This document shows, in pieces, positions 1 through 7,379 of a stretch of 12,356 bases of DNA. This stretch comes from Bermanella sp034111105 (GTDB taxonomy: Bacteria; Pseudomonadota; Gammaproteobacteria; Pseudomonadales; Oceanobacteraceae): contig JAWUXY010000104.1 of the NCBI GenBank assembly GCA_034111105.1, forward strand, positions 1-12,356, written 5' to 3'. Numbering within the stretch: the first letter of the stretch is position 1; every line of letters begins with the position of its first letter. The translations under genes and the position numbers were made by a program. The notes below the pieces were generated by a model, which was given only the letters and a program-made list of their open reading frames with translations, had not been told where the DNA came from and made no database searches.

Positions 1-1
1 T

Positions 2-1990
2 GAGCAAGCGCTAGATGATGCCCACCCATTATTGAATCGTTTAATGTTCTTATGTATTTTTTCCAGCAACCTTGATGAATTTTTTGAAGTCCGCGTTGCC
101 GAGCTAAAAAAACAACTCGCCTTTAGCCGAGAGATTCCAGGGCCAGACGGCTCCCCTCCGGCGGATGTACTTGAACAAATCTATCATCTGGTGAGTCACA
201 CCGTTGAACGCCAGTACATTATTTTAAACGAAAAGCTTTTTCCTAAATTAGAAGAAGAGGATATTCGCTTTATTCGTCGCGCCGACTGGACAACCAAACA
301 AAAAAACTGGGTGAAAAAGTATTTCAATGAAGAAATTCAGCCCGTTATTAGCCCTATTGGTTTAGACCCTGCGCATCCTTTTCCACGTTTGGTTAATAAG
401 TCTTTAAACTTTATTGTTGAGCTTGACGGTAAAGATGCCTTTGGTCGTAACACCGGGCTAGCATTGATTCCCGCACCCCGTTCATTACCGCGCATATTGC
501 GCCTACCGGATGAGATTTGCGAGGGCGGCGATAACTACGTATTTTTATCCAGCATGATTCACGAATTTGCTGACGAATTATTTCCCGGCATGAAAGTAAA
601 AGGTTGTTACCAGTTCCGCTTAACTCGTAATGCCGATTTAACCTTTGATAAAGAAGACGTAGCCGATTTAGCCAGCGCCTTAGAAGGTGAATTACATGAA
701 CGTGATTTTGGCGATGCTGTGCGCCTAGAAGTTGCGCACAATTGCCCGCCGCCACTTTGGCAATTTTTGCTCGATAAATTTAATTTAACCGAACAAGACT
801 TATACCGAGTCAACGGCTTGGTAAACGTGCATCGTTTAATGGCCGTGGCGGCTGGCGCTGATCGCCCTGAATTACGCTACCCGTCATTCACGCCTAGCAT
901 CCCTAAGGGTTTGCAAGGTAAAAAAGATTTTTTTGAAGCCATTCGCAAAAATGACCAGCTGATTCTTCATCCGTTTCAAAGTTTCACCCCAGTTGTGGAT
1001 CTTGTGCGCACAGCGGCAAAAGACCCAGATGTGCTGGCTATCAAACAAACCTTATACCGCACAGGTGCCACCAGTGAAATCGTCGATGCGTTAGTTGATG
1101 CCGCACGCAAAGGTAAAGAAGTCACCGTGGTCATCGAGTTACGCGCACGCTTTGACGAAGAGGAAAACCTGCACCTAGCCAACCGCTTACAAGAAGCGGG
1201 TGCCGTCGTGGTGTATGGCGTCGTAGGGTATAAAACGCACGCAAAAATGTTAATGATTGTGCGCCGCGAAAATAAAAAGTTACGCCGTTACGTACACCTA
1301 GGAACAGGTAACTACCATGCGGGAAATGCACGCTTATACACAGATTACAGTTTAATCACCTGTAACAAAGACATTACCGAAGACATACACAAGGTATTCC
1401 AGCAATTAACTGGCATGGGCAAGGCCCTGAGTATTAAAAAAATCTATCATGCCCCGTTCACACTGCATAAAAGCTTACTTGCACTGATTGCAAAAGAAGC
1501 CGATAACGCGAAACATGGCAAACCCGCGCGCATCATTGTAAAAGTAAATTCATTAACTGAACCAAAAATTATCAAAGCGCTTTACCAAGCCAGCCAAGCC
1601 GGTGTTGAGATTGATTGTATTGTTCGCGGCATGTGCCGATTGGTACCCGGTATTCCTGGCGTCAGCGAAAACATAAGAATACGCAGCATTATTGGCCGCT
1701 TTTTAGAACACACCCGTGTGTATTATTTTGAGAATAATGGCGCATCCAAAATATTTGGTGCCAGTGCCGATTGGATGGAACGTAATTTATTAAATCGCGT
1801 AGAAACGTGCTTCCCCATTGATAATGAAAAGTGGGCAAAGCGTATGAAAGGCGACCTCGAATTATATTTAAGTGACAACTGTCAAAGCTGGATCTTACAG
1901 CGCGATGGCACCTACATTAAGTTAGAGCCAAAACAGGGTGAAGAAAAAATTAACGCACAACAGCTATTGCTCGATACGTTAGCGGTTTAA
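2..1990 (+). CDS. ppk1: Polyphosphate kinase 1 (5'-truncated by window edge)
   Basis: Reversibly transfers the gamma-phosphate of ATP onto inorganic polyphosphate. The frame is open to the left edge: codons from position 2 read EQALDDAHPLLNRLMFL, the conserved PPK1 N-terminal domain, so the true start lies upstream. By alignment with E. coli PPK from memory, about 20-25 or more codons are missing. The catalytic machinery is complete. The histidine matching E. coli His435 is in KTHAK (codon at 1238), the second is in YVHLGTGN (codon at 1295, same 19-residue spacing), and the His592 equivalent is in LEHTRVYYF (codon at 1709, same 157-residue spacing). The PPK1 family signature RLYTDYSL follows the second histidine. 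The protein is expected in the cytoplasm or at the inner membrane as an oligomer. It is convergent with ppx and ends in a shared terminator. Identification is near certain; only the start is unseen. Confidence 0.98.
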   Translation, partial: EQALDDAHPLLNRLMFLCIFSSNLDEFFEVRVAELKKQLAFSREIPGPDGSPPADVLEQIYHLVSHTVERQYIILNEKLFPKLEEEDIRFIRRADWTTKQKNWVKKYFNEEIQPVISPIGLDPAHPFPRLVNKSLNFIVELDGKDAFGRNTGLALIPAPRSLPRILRLPDEICEGGDNYVFLSSMIHEFADELFPGMKVKGCYQFRLTRNADLTFDKEDVADLASALEGELHERDFGDAVRLEVAHNCPPPLWQFLLDKFNLTEQDLYRVNGLVNVHRLMAVAAGADRPELRYPSFTPSIPKGLQGKKDFFEAIRKNDQLILHPFQSFTPVVDLVRTAAKDPDVLAIKQTLYRTGATSEIVDALVDAARKGKEVTVVIELRARFDEEENLHLANRLQEAGAVVVYGVVGYKTHAKMLMIVRRENKKLRRYVHLGTGNYHAGNARLYTDYSLITCNKDITEDIHKVFQQLTGMGKALSIKKIYHAPFTLHKSLLALIAKEADNAKHGKPARIIVKVNSLTEPKIIKALYQASQAGVEIDCIVRGMCRLVPGIPGVSENIRIRSIIGRFLEHTRVYYFENNGASKIFGASADWMERNLLNRVETCFPIDNEKWAKRMKGDLELYLSDNCQSWILQRDGTYIKLEPKQGEEKINAQQLLLDTLAV

Positions 1991-2026
1991 TTACTCACAA
2001 CCCTTTAAACATAAAACAAACTTAGC

Positions 2027-2071
2027 AATAAAAAAAGCCCTATAAAATAATTTTATAGGGCTTTTTTTATT
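2027..2071. terminator. Bidirectional ppk1/ppx intrinsic terminator
   Basis: An almost perfect palindrome: 22-nt arms (2027-2048 and 2050-2071) around one central base. The core is GCCCTATAAAAT against ATTTTATAGGGC, flanked by an A-run on the left and a T-run on the right. Read on either strand it gives a GC-based stem (GCCC/GGGC) followed by seven U residues, so it can terminate ppk1 (stop at 1990) and ppx (stop at 2091) equally. Confidence 0.93.
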
Positions 2072-2090
2072 GGTTATTTATTGATGCCAC

Positions 2091-3593
2091 TTATTGAAAA
2101 GTAAAATCAAACATGCCTTCTTCTAGTAGTACTTTCTCACGTTCAAGGTCCATTACTGTCATGGGATTTTTTTCAAGATAACCTTGCGGAAACGTTAGCT
2201 TAATCGAGAATTTGAATGCTTTAATCGTCGGATCAACCACTTCATCGATGCCACGACCAAAATGCAATAACACCGCTAAACGCAATAAGATACAAAGCCG
2301 CATATGCGTTTTGGCCCCTCGCTTTGTCATTGGCTCTACATCTTGAATAGGGAGCTTTTTACGATGCCCCTTTAATAAAATGGCGAGTGTTTCTTGATTT
2401 TGTTTACTAAAGCCGGGCATATCACAATACTGTACCAAGTACCCGCTGTGTTTATGATAAGCACTGTGGGCGATGGCCAAACCGACTTCATGTAAATTAG
2501 CGGCCCAACGCAGCCAGTCTTTACAAACGGGTTCATTAATTTTCCAGCGTTCAGCGACTTGCTCATATAAATAAAGCGCCGTATTTTTTACACTTTGTGC
2601 TTGGCCTGTATCCACCACAAATCGAGATTGCATAGCCGCTACGGTTTTTTCACGCACATCCTCATGATTCACACGACCTATTAAATCGTACAATGCACCT
2701 TCTCGTAGGGCGCCGTCACTGTAGGTTAGGTGTTCTATCTCTAATACTTCAAAGATCGCAATTAATATGGCCAAGCCTGCCGGGAAAACTTGCAAACGCT
2801 GATCTTTAACACCCTGTAACTCTAATTTATCGATATGCTTTTTTTGCACCAGCATCTTTTTTAAAGCAACGAGTGCTTTTAAATTAATGCCTTCTTCCGC
2901 CAATCCATAATTAACCAACACTCGGCTGGTCGCTCTCATAGTACCTGAGCTGCCAACAACATTTTGCCAGCCAATTCTGCGATACATGGCTTTGATCTGG
3001 AATAATTCGCGCTTAGCAGCCGCAATGGCATAAGAGAATGCCGCTTCGGTTAAATGACCTTGGGCAAAAAAGCGATCAGTAAAAGTAACGCAACCTAAGC
3101 TGAGACTTTCCATTCTTAATGGCGCAAAGCGTTCACCAATAATAAATTCGGTGCTGCCGCCGCCAATATCGATCACCAAACGTTTGCCATCATCGTCTGC
3201 CAGCGTATGAGCCACACCCAAATACACCAAGCGGGCTTCTTCAATACCGGAAATAACTTCAATGGGGAAACCCAAGACTTTTTTCGCTTTTTGCATGAAG
3301 CCTGAGCTATTTGGGGCCGCGCGTAATGTATTAGTGCCAAGGATCGTCACCAGATAAGGATTCAAGCCTCTTAAATGCTGCCCAAACCGTTCAAGGCAAG
3401 CTAAAGCGCGTTCTTGCGCGTCTTCTGCTATGCCGTGCACAGGGTCTAATCCTGCGGCTAATTGTACTTTTTCGCCACGTTGATCAATGATTTGTAGCTG
3501 ACCATTAATTAAGCGCGCCATAACCATGTGAAAGCTGTTAGAGCCTAGATCGACGGCCGCTAACACTTGCTGGGACTGAACACTGTGTTCCAT
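2091..3593 (-). CDS. ppx: Exopolyphosphatase (Ppx/GppA family)
   Basis: Processively removes terminal phosphates from long polyphosphate chains. The 500-aa length fits long-form Ppx. The N-terminal actin-like (ASKHA) fold shows the first phosphate loop AAVDLGSNSF (residues 12-21), the SGIEEAR segment with the likely catalytic glutamate (118/119, E. coli Glu121 region), and the second phosphate loop DIGGGSTEF (142-150). The C-terminal half has the HD-like helical domain (NLHEVG, later HKHSGYL and LLKGHRKK). GppA (pppGpp phosphohydrolase) is a paralogue with the same motifs; convergence with ppk1 makes Ppx the better call. The ATG at 3593 puts the DLGSNS loop at the usual distance from the N-terminus, but no strong Shine-Dalgarno precedes it. 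It is divergent from trxA across 260 bp. A TTGACT hexamer on the - strand (3738-3743) is the best -35 candidate, but it has only a poor -10 partner. Confidence 0.96.
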   Translation of the reverse strand: MEHSVQSQQVLAAVDLGSNSFHMVMARLINGQLQIIDQRGEKVQLAAGLDPVHGIAEDAQERALACLERFGQHLRGLNPYLVTILGTNTLRAAPNSSGFMQKAKKVLGFPIEVISGIEEARLVYLGVAHTLADDDGKRLVIDIGGGSTEFIIGERFAPLRMESLSLGCVTFTDRFFAQGHLTEAAFSYAIAAAKRELFQIKAMYRRIGWQNVVGSSGTMRATSRVLVNYGLAEEGINLKALVALKKMLVQKKHIDKLELQGVKDQRLQVFPAGLAILIAIFEVLEIEHLTYSDGALREGALYDLIGRVNHEDVREKTVAAMQSRFVVDTGQAQSVKNTALYLYEQVAERWKINEPVCKDWLRWAANLHEVGLAIAHSAYHKHSGYLVQYCDMPGFSKQNQETLAILLKGHRKKLPIQDVEPMTKRGAKTHMRLCILLRLAVLLHFGRGIDEVVDPTIKAFKFSIKLTFPQGYLEKNPMTVMDLEREKVLLEEGMFDFTFQ

Positions 3594-3773
3594 AAACCAC
3601 TGTATCTTATTGATAGGAGCAAATGGGTATTTTGCACGCTTACGCCTAAGATGCCAGCGAAACCCCGCAACACCCGTTGATAAACATCATCATTGCACCC
3701 ATATAGAAACCACATATGCCTTTTTTGGGCATTTATTAGTCAAATTCTAACTATGGCGCAAAACAGTAATTAC

Positions 3774-3801
3774 TTGAACCAAGGGTTCGAGATGCTATGA
3801 T
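3774..3801 (+). promoter_or_regulatory. Sigma70-type promoter for trxA
   Basis: TTGAAC (3774-3779), a 16-nt spacer and TATGAT (3796-3801), with TG one base before the -10 (extended -10). Predicted transcription would start near 3808, giving a leader of about 45 nt. The -35 lies inside a quasi-palindrome TTGAACC-AAG-GGTTCGA (3774-3790), which could be an operator. This is a motif call only. Confidence 0.6.
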
Positions 3802-3853
3802 TGGCCCAATTGAAAATTGCACATTCCTGTGACACTGAACGAGTATTTAGTCC

Positions 3854-4180
3854 ATGAGCGAAAACATTATTACCCTTACTGACGATTCTTTTGATGCTGA
3901 CGTTTTACAGTCTGACGTACCAGTCCTTGTGGACTACTGGGCTGAATGGTGTGGTCCTTGTAAAATGATTGCACCTGTACTTGAAGAAATTTCTGAAGAG
4001 TACGCTGGCAAACTGAAAGTCGCTAAATTGAATATCGACCAGAACGAAGCAACACCCCCTAAGTTTGGTATCCGTGGTATCCCAACACTTATGATCTTCA
4101 AAGGCGGTCAAATTGAAGGCACTAAAGTAGGTGCGTTGTCTAAGTCTCAGCTAACTGCATTCATTGATAGCACCATCTAA
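3854..4180 (+). CDS. trxA: Thioredoxin 1
   Basis: Small cytoplasmic disulfide reductase, recycled by thioredoxin reductase and NADPH. The 108-aa length is standard for TrxA. The active site WCGPCK is at residues 32-37, the buried aspartate at 27 (VLVDYWA) and the cis-proline at 77 (GIPTLM), all in canonical positions. The ATG at 3854 has only a weak GAG-type ribosome binding site about 10 nt upstream, but the N-terminus aligns with known thioredoxins. The gene has its own upstream promoter and its own terminator at 4192-4218, so it is probably monocistronic although rho follows. A GATPPKF-type segment is usual before the cis-Pro loop; here it reads EATPPKFGIRG. Confidence 0.98.
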   Translation: MSENIITLTDDSFDADVLQSDVPVLVDYWAEWCGPCKMIAPVLEEISEEYAGKLKVAKLNIDQNEATPPKFGIRGIPTLMIFKGGQIEGTKVGALSKSQLTAFIDSTI

Positions 4181-4191
4181 ATCGATGCATG

Positions 4192-4220
4192 AAAAACCCA
4201 GCATTGTGCTGGGTTTTTAT
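4192..4220 (+). terminator. trxA intrinsic terminator
   Basis: Perfect 12-bp stem AAAAACCCAGCA / TGCTGGGTTTTT (4192-4203 and 4207-4218) with loop TTG, ending in a U-run. It lies 12 nt after the trxA stop codon. Confidence 0.92.
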
Positions 4221-4369
4221 TTATTGAGTGTTTTTTGGCTAGTTTCTGGACTCAAAAAATAAAAGGGACTATAGTTAGTTCAAAGCAAGTATCGGGCGGT
4301 TCCGCTCAAATCTAATTCAAAAAAAAGTAATTCCCTCATTTAATCTTCACACAGAACTCTCAGATCCAT
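4221..4369 (+). promoter_or_regulatory. rho leader region, possible rut-like segment
   Basis: This stretch lies between the trxA terminator and the rho start and must hold the rho promoter. The best -10 is TATAGT (4270-4275), with only a weak -35. The last ~63 nt (4307-4369) are poor in G and richer in C (about 3 G and 16 C), the composition Rho binds in nascent RNA. Autogenous attenuation of rho through its leader is known in E. coli; here it is inferred from composition only. No good Shine-Dalgarno precedes the ATG. Confidence 0.35.
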
Positions 4370-5626
4370 ATGAATCTTACAGAACTCAAGAAAAAATCAG
4401 TTGCTCAACTGCTAGAAATTGCAGAAGGCATGAGCATGGAAAACGTGAGTCGCTCACGTAAACAAGATCTTATTTTCTCCATCCTAAAACGTCACGCCAA
4501 AGGCGGCGAAGACATTTACGGTGATGGTGTACTTGAGATATTACAAGATGGCTTTGGCTTTTTACGCTCTGCTGACAGCTCTTACCTGGCAGGCCCAGAC
4601 GACATCTATGTAAGCCCTAGCCAAATACGTCGTTTTAACATGCGTAAAGGTGACTTCTTATCTGGCAAGATCCGTCCACCTAAAGACGGTGAACGTTACT
4701 TTGCTCTACTTAAAGTCAATGAAGTTAACGGCGAAGCACCAGAAAAATCAAAAAGCAAAATCTTGTTCGAAAATTTAACACCGCTTTTCCCTAATGAGCG
4801 CTTCACGTTAGAACAAGGCACCGGCAGTACTGAAGACTTATCAAGCCGCATCATCGACTTGATCGCACCAATTGGTAAAGGTCAACGTGGCCTGATCGTA
4901 GCACCGCCTAAAGCCGGTAAAACCATGCTACTGCAAACCATTGCTCAAGCGATTACGCACAACAATCCAGAATGCGAAATGATCGTTCTGTTGATTGATG
5001 AACGTCCTGAAGAAGTAACCGAAATGCAGCGTAGTGTACGCGGCGAAGTGGTTGCCTCTACGTTCGATGAGCCACCAGCGCGTCACGTGCAAGTGGCTGA
5101 AATGGTCATCGAAAAAGCCAAGCGCCTAGTTGAACACAAACGCGATGTGGTTATTTTATTAGACTCGATCACACGTCTAGCGCGTGCTTACAACACCGTA
5201 ATTCCTTCATCTGGTAAAGTATTAACCGGTGGTGTTGATGCTCACGCACTCGAAAAGCCAAAACGTTTCTTTGGTGCAGCGCGTAATGTTGAAGAAGGTG
5301 GTTCATTAACCATCATCGCAACGGCACTTGTGGATACAGGTTCTAAAATGGACGAAGTTATCTACGAAGAATTCAAAGGTACGGGTAACCAAGAGTTGCA
5401 CCTTGATCGTAAGGCCGCTGAGAAGCGTATTTACCCTGCAATGAATATCCGTAAATCAGGTACGCGTCGTGAAGATCAAATGATGCCTGAAGCTGAACTG
5501 CAACGTTTGTGGATTCTGCGTAAGATCATCGCCGAGATGGAAGATCTATCAGCGGTTGAATTTATGATCGATCGCTTAAAAGGCTCAAAAACTAACGAAG
5601 AATTCTTCCTTACTATGAAAGGCTAA
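4370..5626 (+). CDS. rho: Transcription termination factor Rho
   Basis: Hexameric RNA-dependent ATPase/translocase that dissociates RNA polymerase at Rho-dependent sites. The 418-aa length is within one residue of E. coli Rho and the motifs fall at the same numbers. The N-terminal helix bundle spans about residues 1-45. The primary RNA-binding OSB fold has GFGFLR (61-66) and DDIYVSPSQIRRF (77-89). Walker A APPKAGKT is at 178-185, Walker B VVILLDS at 260-266, the Q-loop around LTGGVDAHAL (285-294), and the R-loop region at KGTGNQELHLDRK (336-348). There is no long insertion between domains, unlike Rho of actinobacteria and some other phyla. It is transcribed between its own leader and a strong terminator at 5713. 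Start choice is set by alignment to the E. coli N-terminus MNLTELK. Confidence 0.99.
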   Translation: MNLTELKKKSVAQLLEIAEGMSMENVSRSRKQDLIFSILKRHAKGGEDIYGDGVLEILQDGFGFLRSADSSYLAGPDDIYVSPSQIRRFNMRKGDFLSGKIRPPKDGERYFALLKVNEVNGEAPEKSKSKILFENLTPLFPNERFTLEQGTGSTEDLSSRIIDLIAPIGKGQRGLIVAPPKAGKTMLLQTIAQAITHNNPECEMIVLLIDERPEEVTEMQRSVRGEVVASTFDEPPARHVQVAEMVIEKAKRLVEHKRDVVILLDSITRLARAYNTVIPSSGKVLTGGVDAHALEKPKRFFGAARNVEEGGSLTIIATALVDTGSKMDEVIYEEFKGTGNQELHLDRKAAEKRIYPAMNIRKSGTRREDQMMPEAELQRLWILRKIIAEMEDLSAVEFMIDRLKGSKTNEEFFLTMKG

Positions 5627-5628
5627 GA

Positions 5629-5658
5629 GTGAGATGCCTGACGAGAGATGTGAGACGC
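5629..5658 (+). repeat. Degenerate TGAGAYG heptamer array, left copy
   Basis: Starts two bases after the rho stop codon. It reads as heptamer units TGAGATG, a degraded CC-TGACG unit, AGAGATG and TGAGACG. It is an inverted partner of 5855-5884: aligned without gaps, 23 of 30 positions match, including GTGAGATG exactly. Function unknown. Confidence 0.6.
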
Positions 5659-5712
5659 CAAAGCATTTTGCTCGCACCACACACCTCCCGTCGTAATTCT
5701 AGTTTTTGTGAG

Positions 5713-5740
5713 AAAGCAGCTTCGGCTGCTTTTTCTTTTT
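5713..5740 (+). terminator. rho intrinsic terminator with UUCG tetraloop
   Basis: Stem AAAGCAGC / GCTGCTTT (5713-5720 and 5725-5732) closed by a canonical C(UUCG)G tetraloop and followed by a U-rich tract interrupted by one C. It lies about 86 nt after the rho stop. Confidence 0.9.
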
Positions 5741-5854
5741 CAGCTAAATTAAAGTAAACTGCACTTCTTTACATTACAACGTGGGAAGTGTTTTTTCCCC
5801 TTTATTTATAAGGTTTTTGTGGCGTAATCGAAGAAAAGTAGAAGCATAAAATTA

Positions 5855-5884
5855 GCGTCTTACGTCTCCCTTCTTACATCTCAC
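5855..5884 (-). repeat. Degenerate TRAGAYG heptamer array, right copy
   Basis: Read on the - strand, four consecutive heptamers: TGAGATG, TAAGAAG, GGAGACG, TAAGACG (+ strand 5856-5883). It occupies the position where the ubiD ribosome binding site should be, ending 8 nt before the ATG, and is pyrimidine-rich in the mRNA sense. It is the inverted partner of the array just after rho. Confidence 0.6.
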
Positions 5885-5892
5885 GATCAAAT

Positions 5893-7371
5893 ATGAAATA
5901 TAAAGACTTACGCGACTTCATTAATCAGCTAGAAAAACAAGGCGAGCTAAAACGTATTAGCATGCCGGTGGACCCTAAACTGGAAATGACTGAAATCTGC
6001 GACCGTACGTTACGTGCCGGTGGCCCTGCCCTGTTATTTGAAAACCCTGTGGGTTCTGATGTTCCCGTTCTTGCTAACTTATTTGGCACACCTAAGCGTG
6101 TGGCCATGGGCATGGGTGAATCCAGCGTTGAAGCATTGCGTGAAGTGGGCAAGTTACTGGCCTTTTTAAAAGAGCCAGAGCCTCCAAAAGGCCTAAAAGA
6201 CGCATGGTCGAAGCTACCTATCTTTAAAAAAGTATTAAGTCTAAGCGCTAAAGTGGTTAAAAAAGCCCCTTGCCAAGAAATCATACTTGAAGGCGATGAC
6301 GTTGATTTAGGCAAATTGCCGATTCAACACTGCTGGCCAGGAGACGCCGCACCGCTCGTGACTTGGCCATTGGTCATCACTAAAGGCCCAAATAAAGATC
6401 GTCATAATTTGGGAATTTATCGCCAGCAGGTTATCGCAAAAAATAAACTCATTATGCGCTGGCTGAGCCACCGTGGTGGGGCATTAGATTTTCGTGAGTT
6501 CCAACAGCAAAACCCAGGTCAGCCGTATCCTGTATCTGTAGCGCTGGGCGCTGATCCCGCCACTATATTAGGCGCTGTCACACCCGTGCCCGACACGCTT
6601 TCTGAATACGCCTTTGCAGGGCTATTACGTGATTCTCGCACAGAGGTGGTTAAATCCATTGGTAACGATTTAATGGTCCCTGCTAGCGCGGAATACATAT
6701 TAGAAGGTTATCTGTACCCAGATGATATGGCCGACGAAGGCCCATTTGGTGCCCACACCGGTTACTACAACGAAGTGGACCAATTCCCGGTTTTCACCGT
6801 AGAACGCATTACCCATAGAAAAGACCCCATTTATCACAGCACCTATACTGGCCGTCCACCAGATGAGCCTGCCATTTTAGGCGTTGCGCTAAACGAAGTA
6901 TTTGTACCGATTTTGCAAAAGCAATTTCCTGAAATCACTGATTTCTATTTGCCACCTGAAGGTTGCAGCTATCGCATGGCAATTGTCACCATTAAGAAGC
7001 AATACCCGGGTCATGCAAAACGGGTGATGCTAGGTGTGTGGTCTTTCTTGCGTCAGTTCATGTACACCAAATTTGTCATAGTAACCGACGATGATGTGAA
7101 CGCACGGGACTGGAACGATGTCATTTGGGCCATTACCACTCGAATGGATCCAACCCGAGACACCACATTAATCGACAATACACCCATCGATTATTTGGAT
7201 TTTGCGTCTCCGGTTTCTGGTCTTGGCAGTAAAATGGGCCTAGATGCGACCAATAAATGGCCCGGTGAAACGGATCGCGAATGGGGCACACCCATTGTCA
7301 TGGACGAAGCGGTCAAACAAAAAGTAGACGATATGTGGGATGAACTGAGTATTTTTGATGAAGAGTCCTAA
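5893..7371 (+). CDS. ubiD: 4-hydroxy-3-polyprenylbenzoate decarboxylase UbiD
   Basis: Prenyl-FMN-dependent decarboxylase removing the carboxyl group from polyprenyl-4-hydroxybenzoate in ubiquinone biosynthesis. The cofactor is made by UbiX, which is not in this window. The 492-aa protein resembles E. coli UbiD (497 aa) along its whole length. Visible segments are MKYKDLRDFI at the start, RTLRAGGPALLFENP, LFGTPKRVAMGMG, NLGIYRQQV and MRWLSHRGGALDF. The active-site region DEGPFGAHTGYYNEVD carries a conserved glutamate, followed by STYTGRPPDEPA, LPPEGCSYRMA and DDDVNARDWNDVIWA. The ATG at 5893 matches the family start. No Shine-Dalgarno is visible, because the heptamer repeat array fills that position. 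It probably forms a two-gene operon with the reductase 8 nt downstream. Confidence 0.98.
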   Translation: MKYKDLRDFINQLEKQGELKRISMPVDPKLEMTEICDRTLRAGGPALLFENPVGSDVPVLANLFGTPKRVAMGMGESSVEALREVGKLLAFLKEPEPPKGLKDAWSKLPIFKKVLSLSAKVVKKAPCQEIILEGDDVDLGKLPIQHCWPGDAAPLVTWPLVITKGPNKDRHNLGIYRQQVIAKNKLIMRWLSHRGGALDFREFQQQNPGQPYPVSVALGADPATILGAVTPVPDTLSEYAFAGLLRDSRTEVVKSIGNDLMVPASAEYILEGYLYPDDMADEGPFGAHTGYYNEVDQFPVFTVERITHRKDPIYHSTYTGRPPDEPAILGVALNEVFVPILQKQFPEITDFYLPPEGCSYRMAIVTIKKQYPGHAKRVMLGVWSFLRQFMYTKFVIVTDDDVNARDWNDVIWAITTRMDPTRDTTLIDNTPIDYLDFASPVSGLGSKMGLDATNKWPGETDREWGTPIVMDEAVKQKVDDMWDELSIFDEES

Positions 7372-7379
7372 ACTCTAAT

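Noticed and set aside
411..1331. Open frames on the - strand opposite ppk1
   Set aside because: They lie fully inside a strongly conserved gene, have no ribosome binding sites or recognisable domains, and are antisense shadows.
5925..6314. 129-codon open frame antisense to ubiD
   Set aside because: Shadow of a conserved coding region; composition follows the sense codons and no domain is visible.
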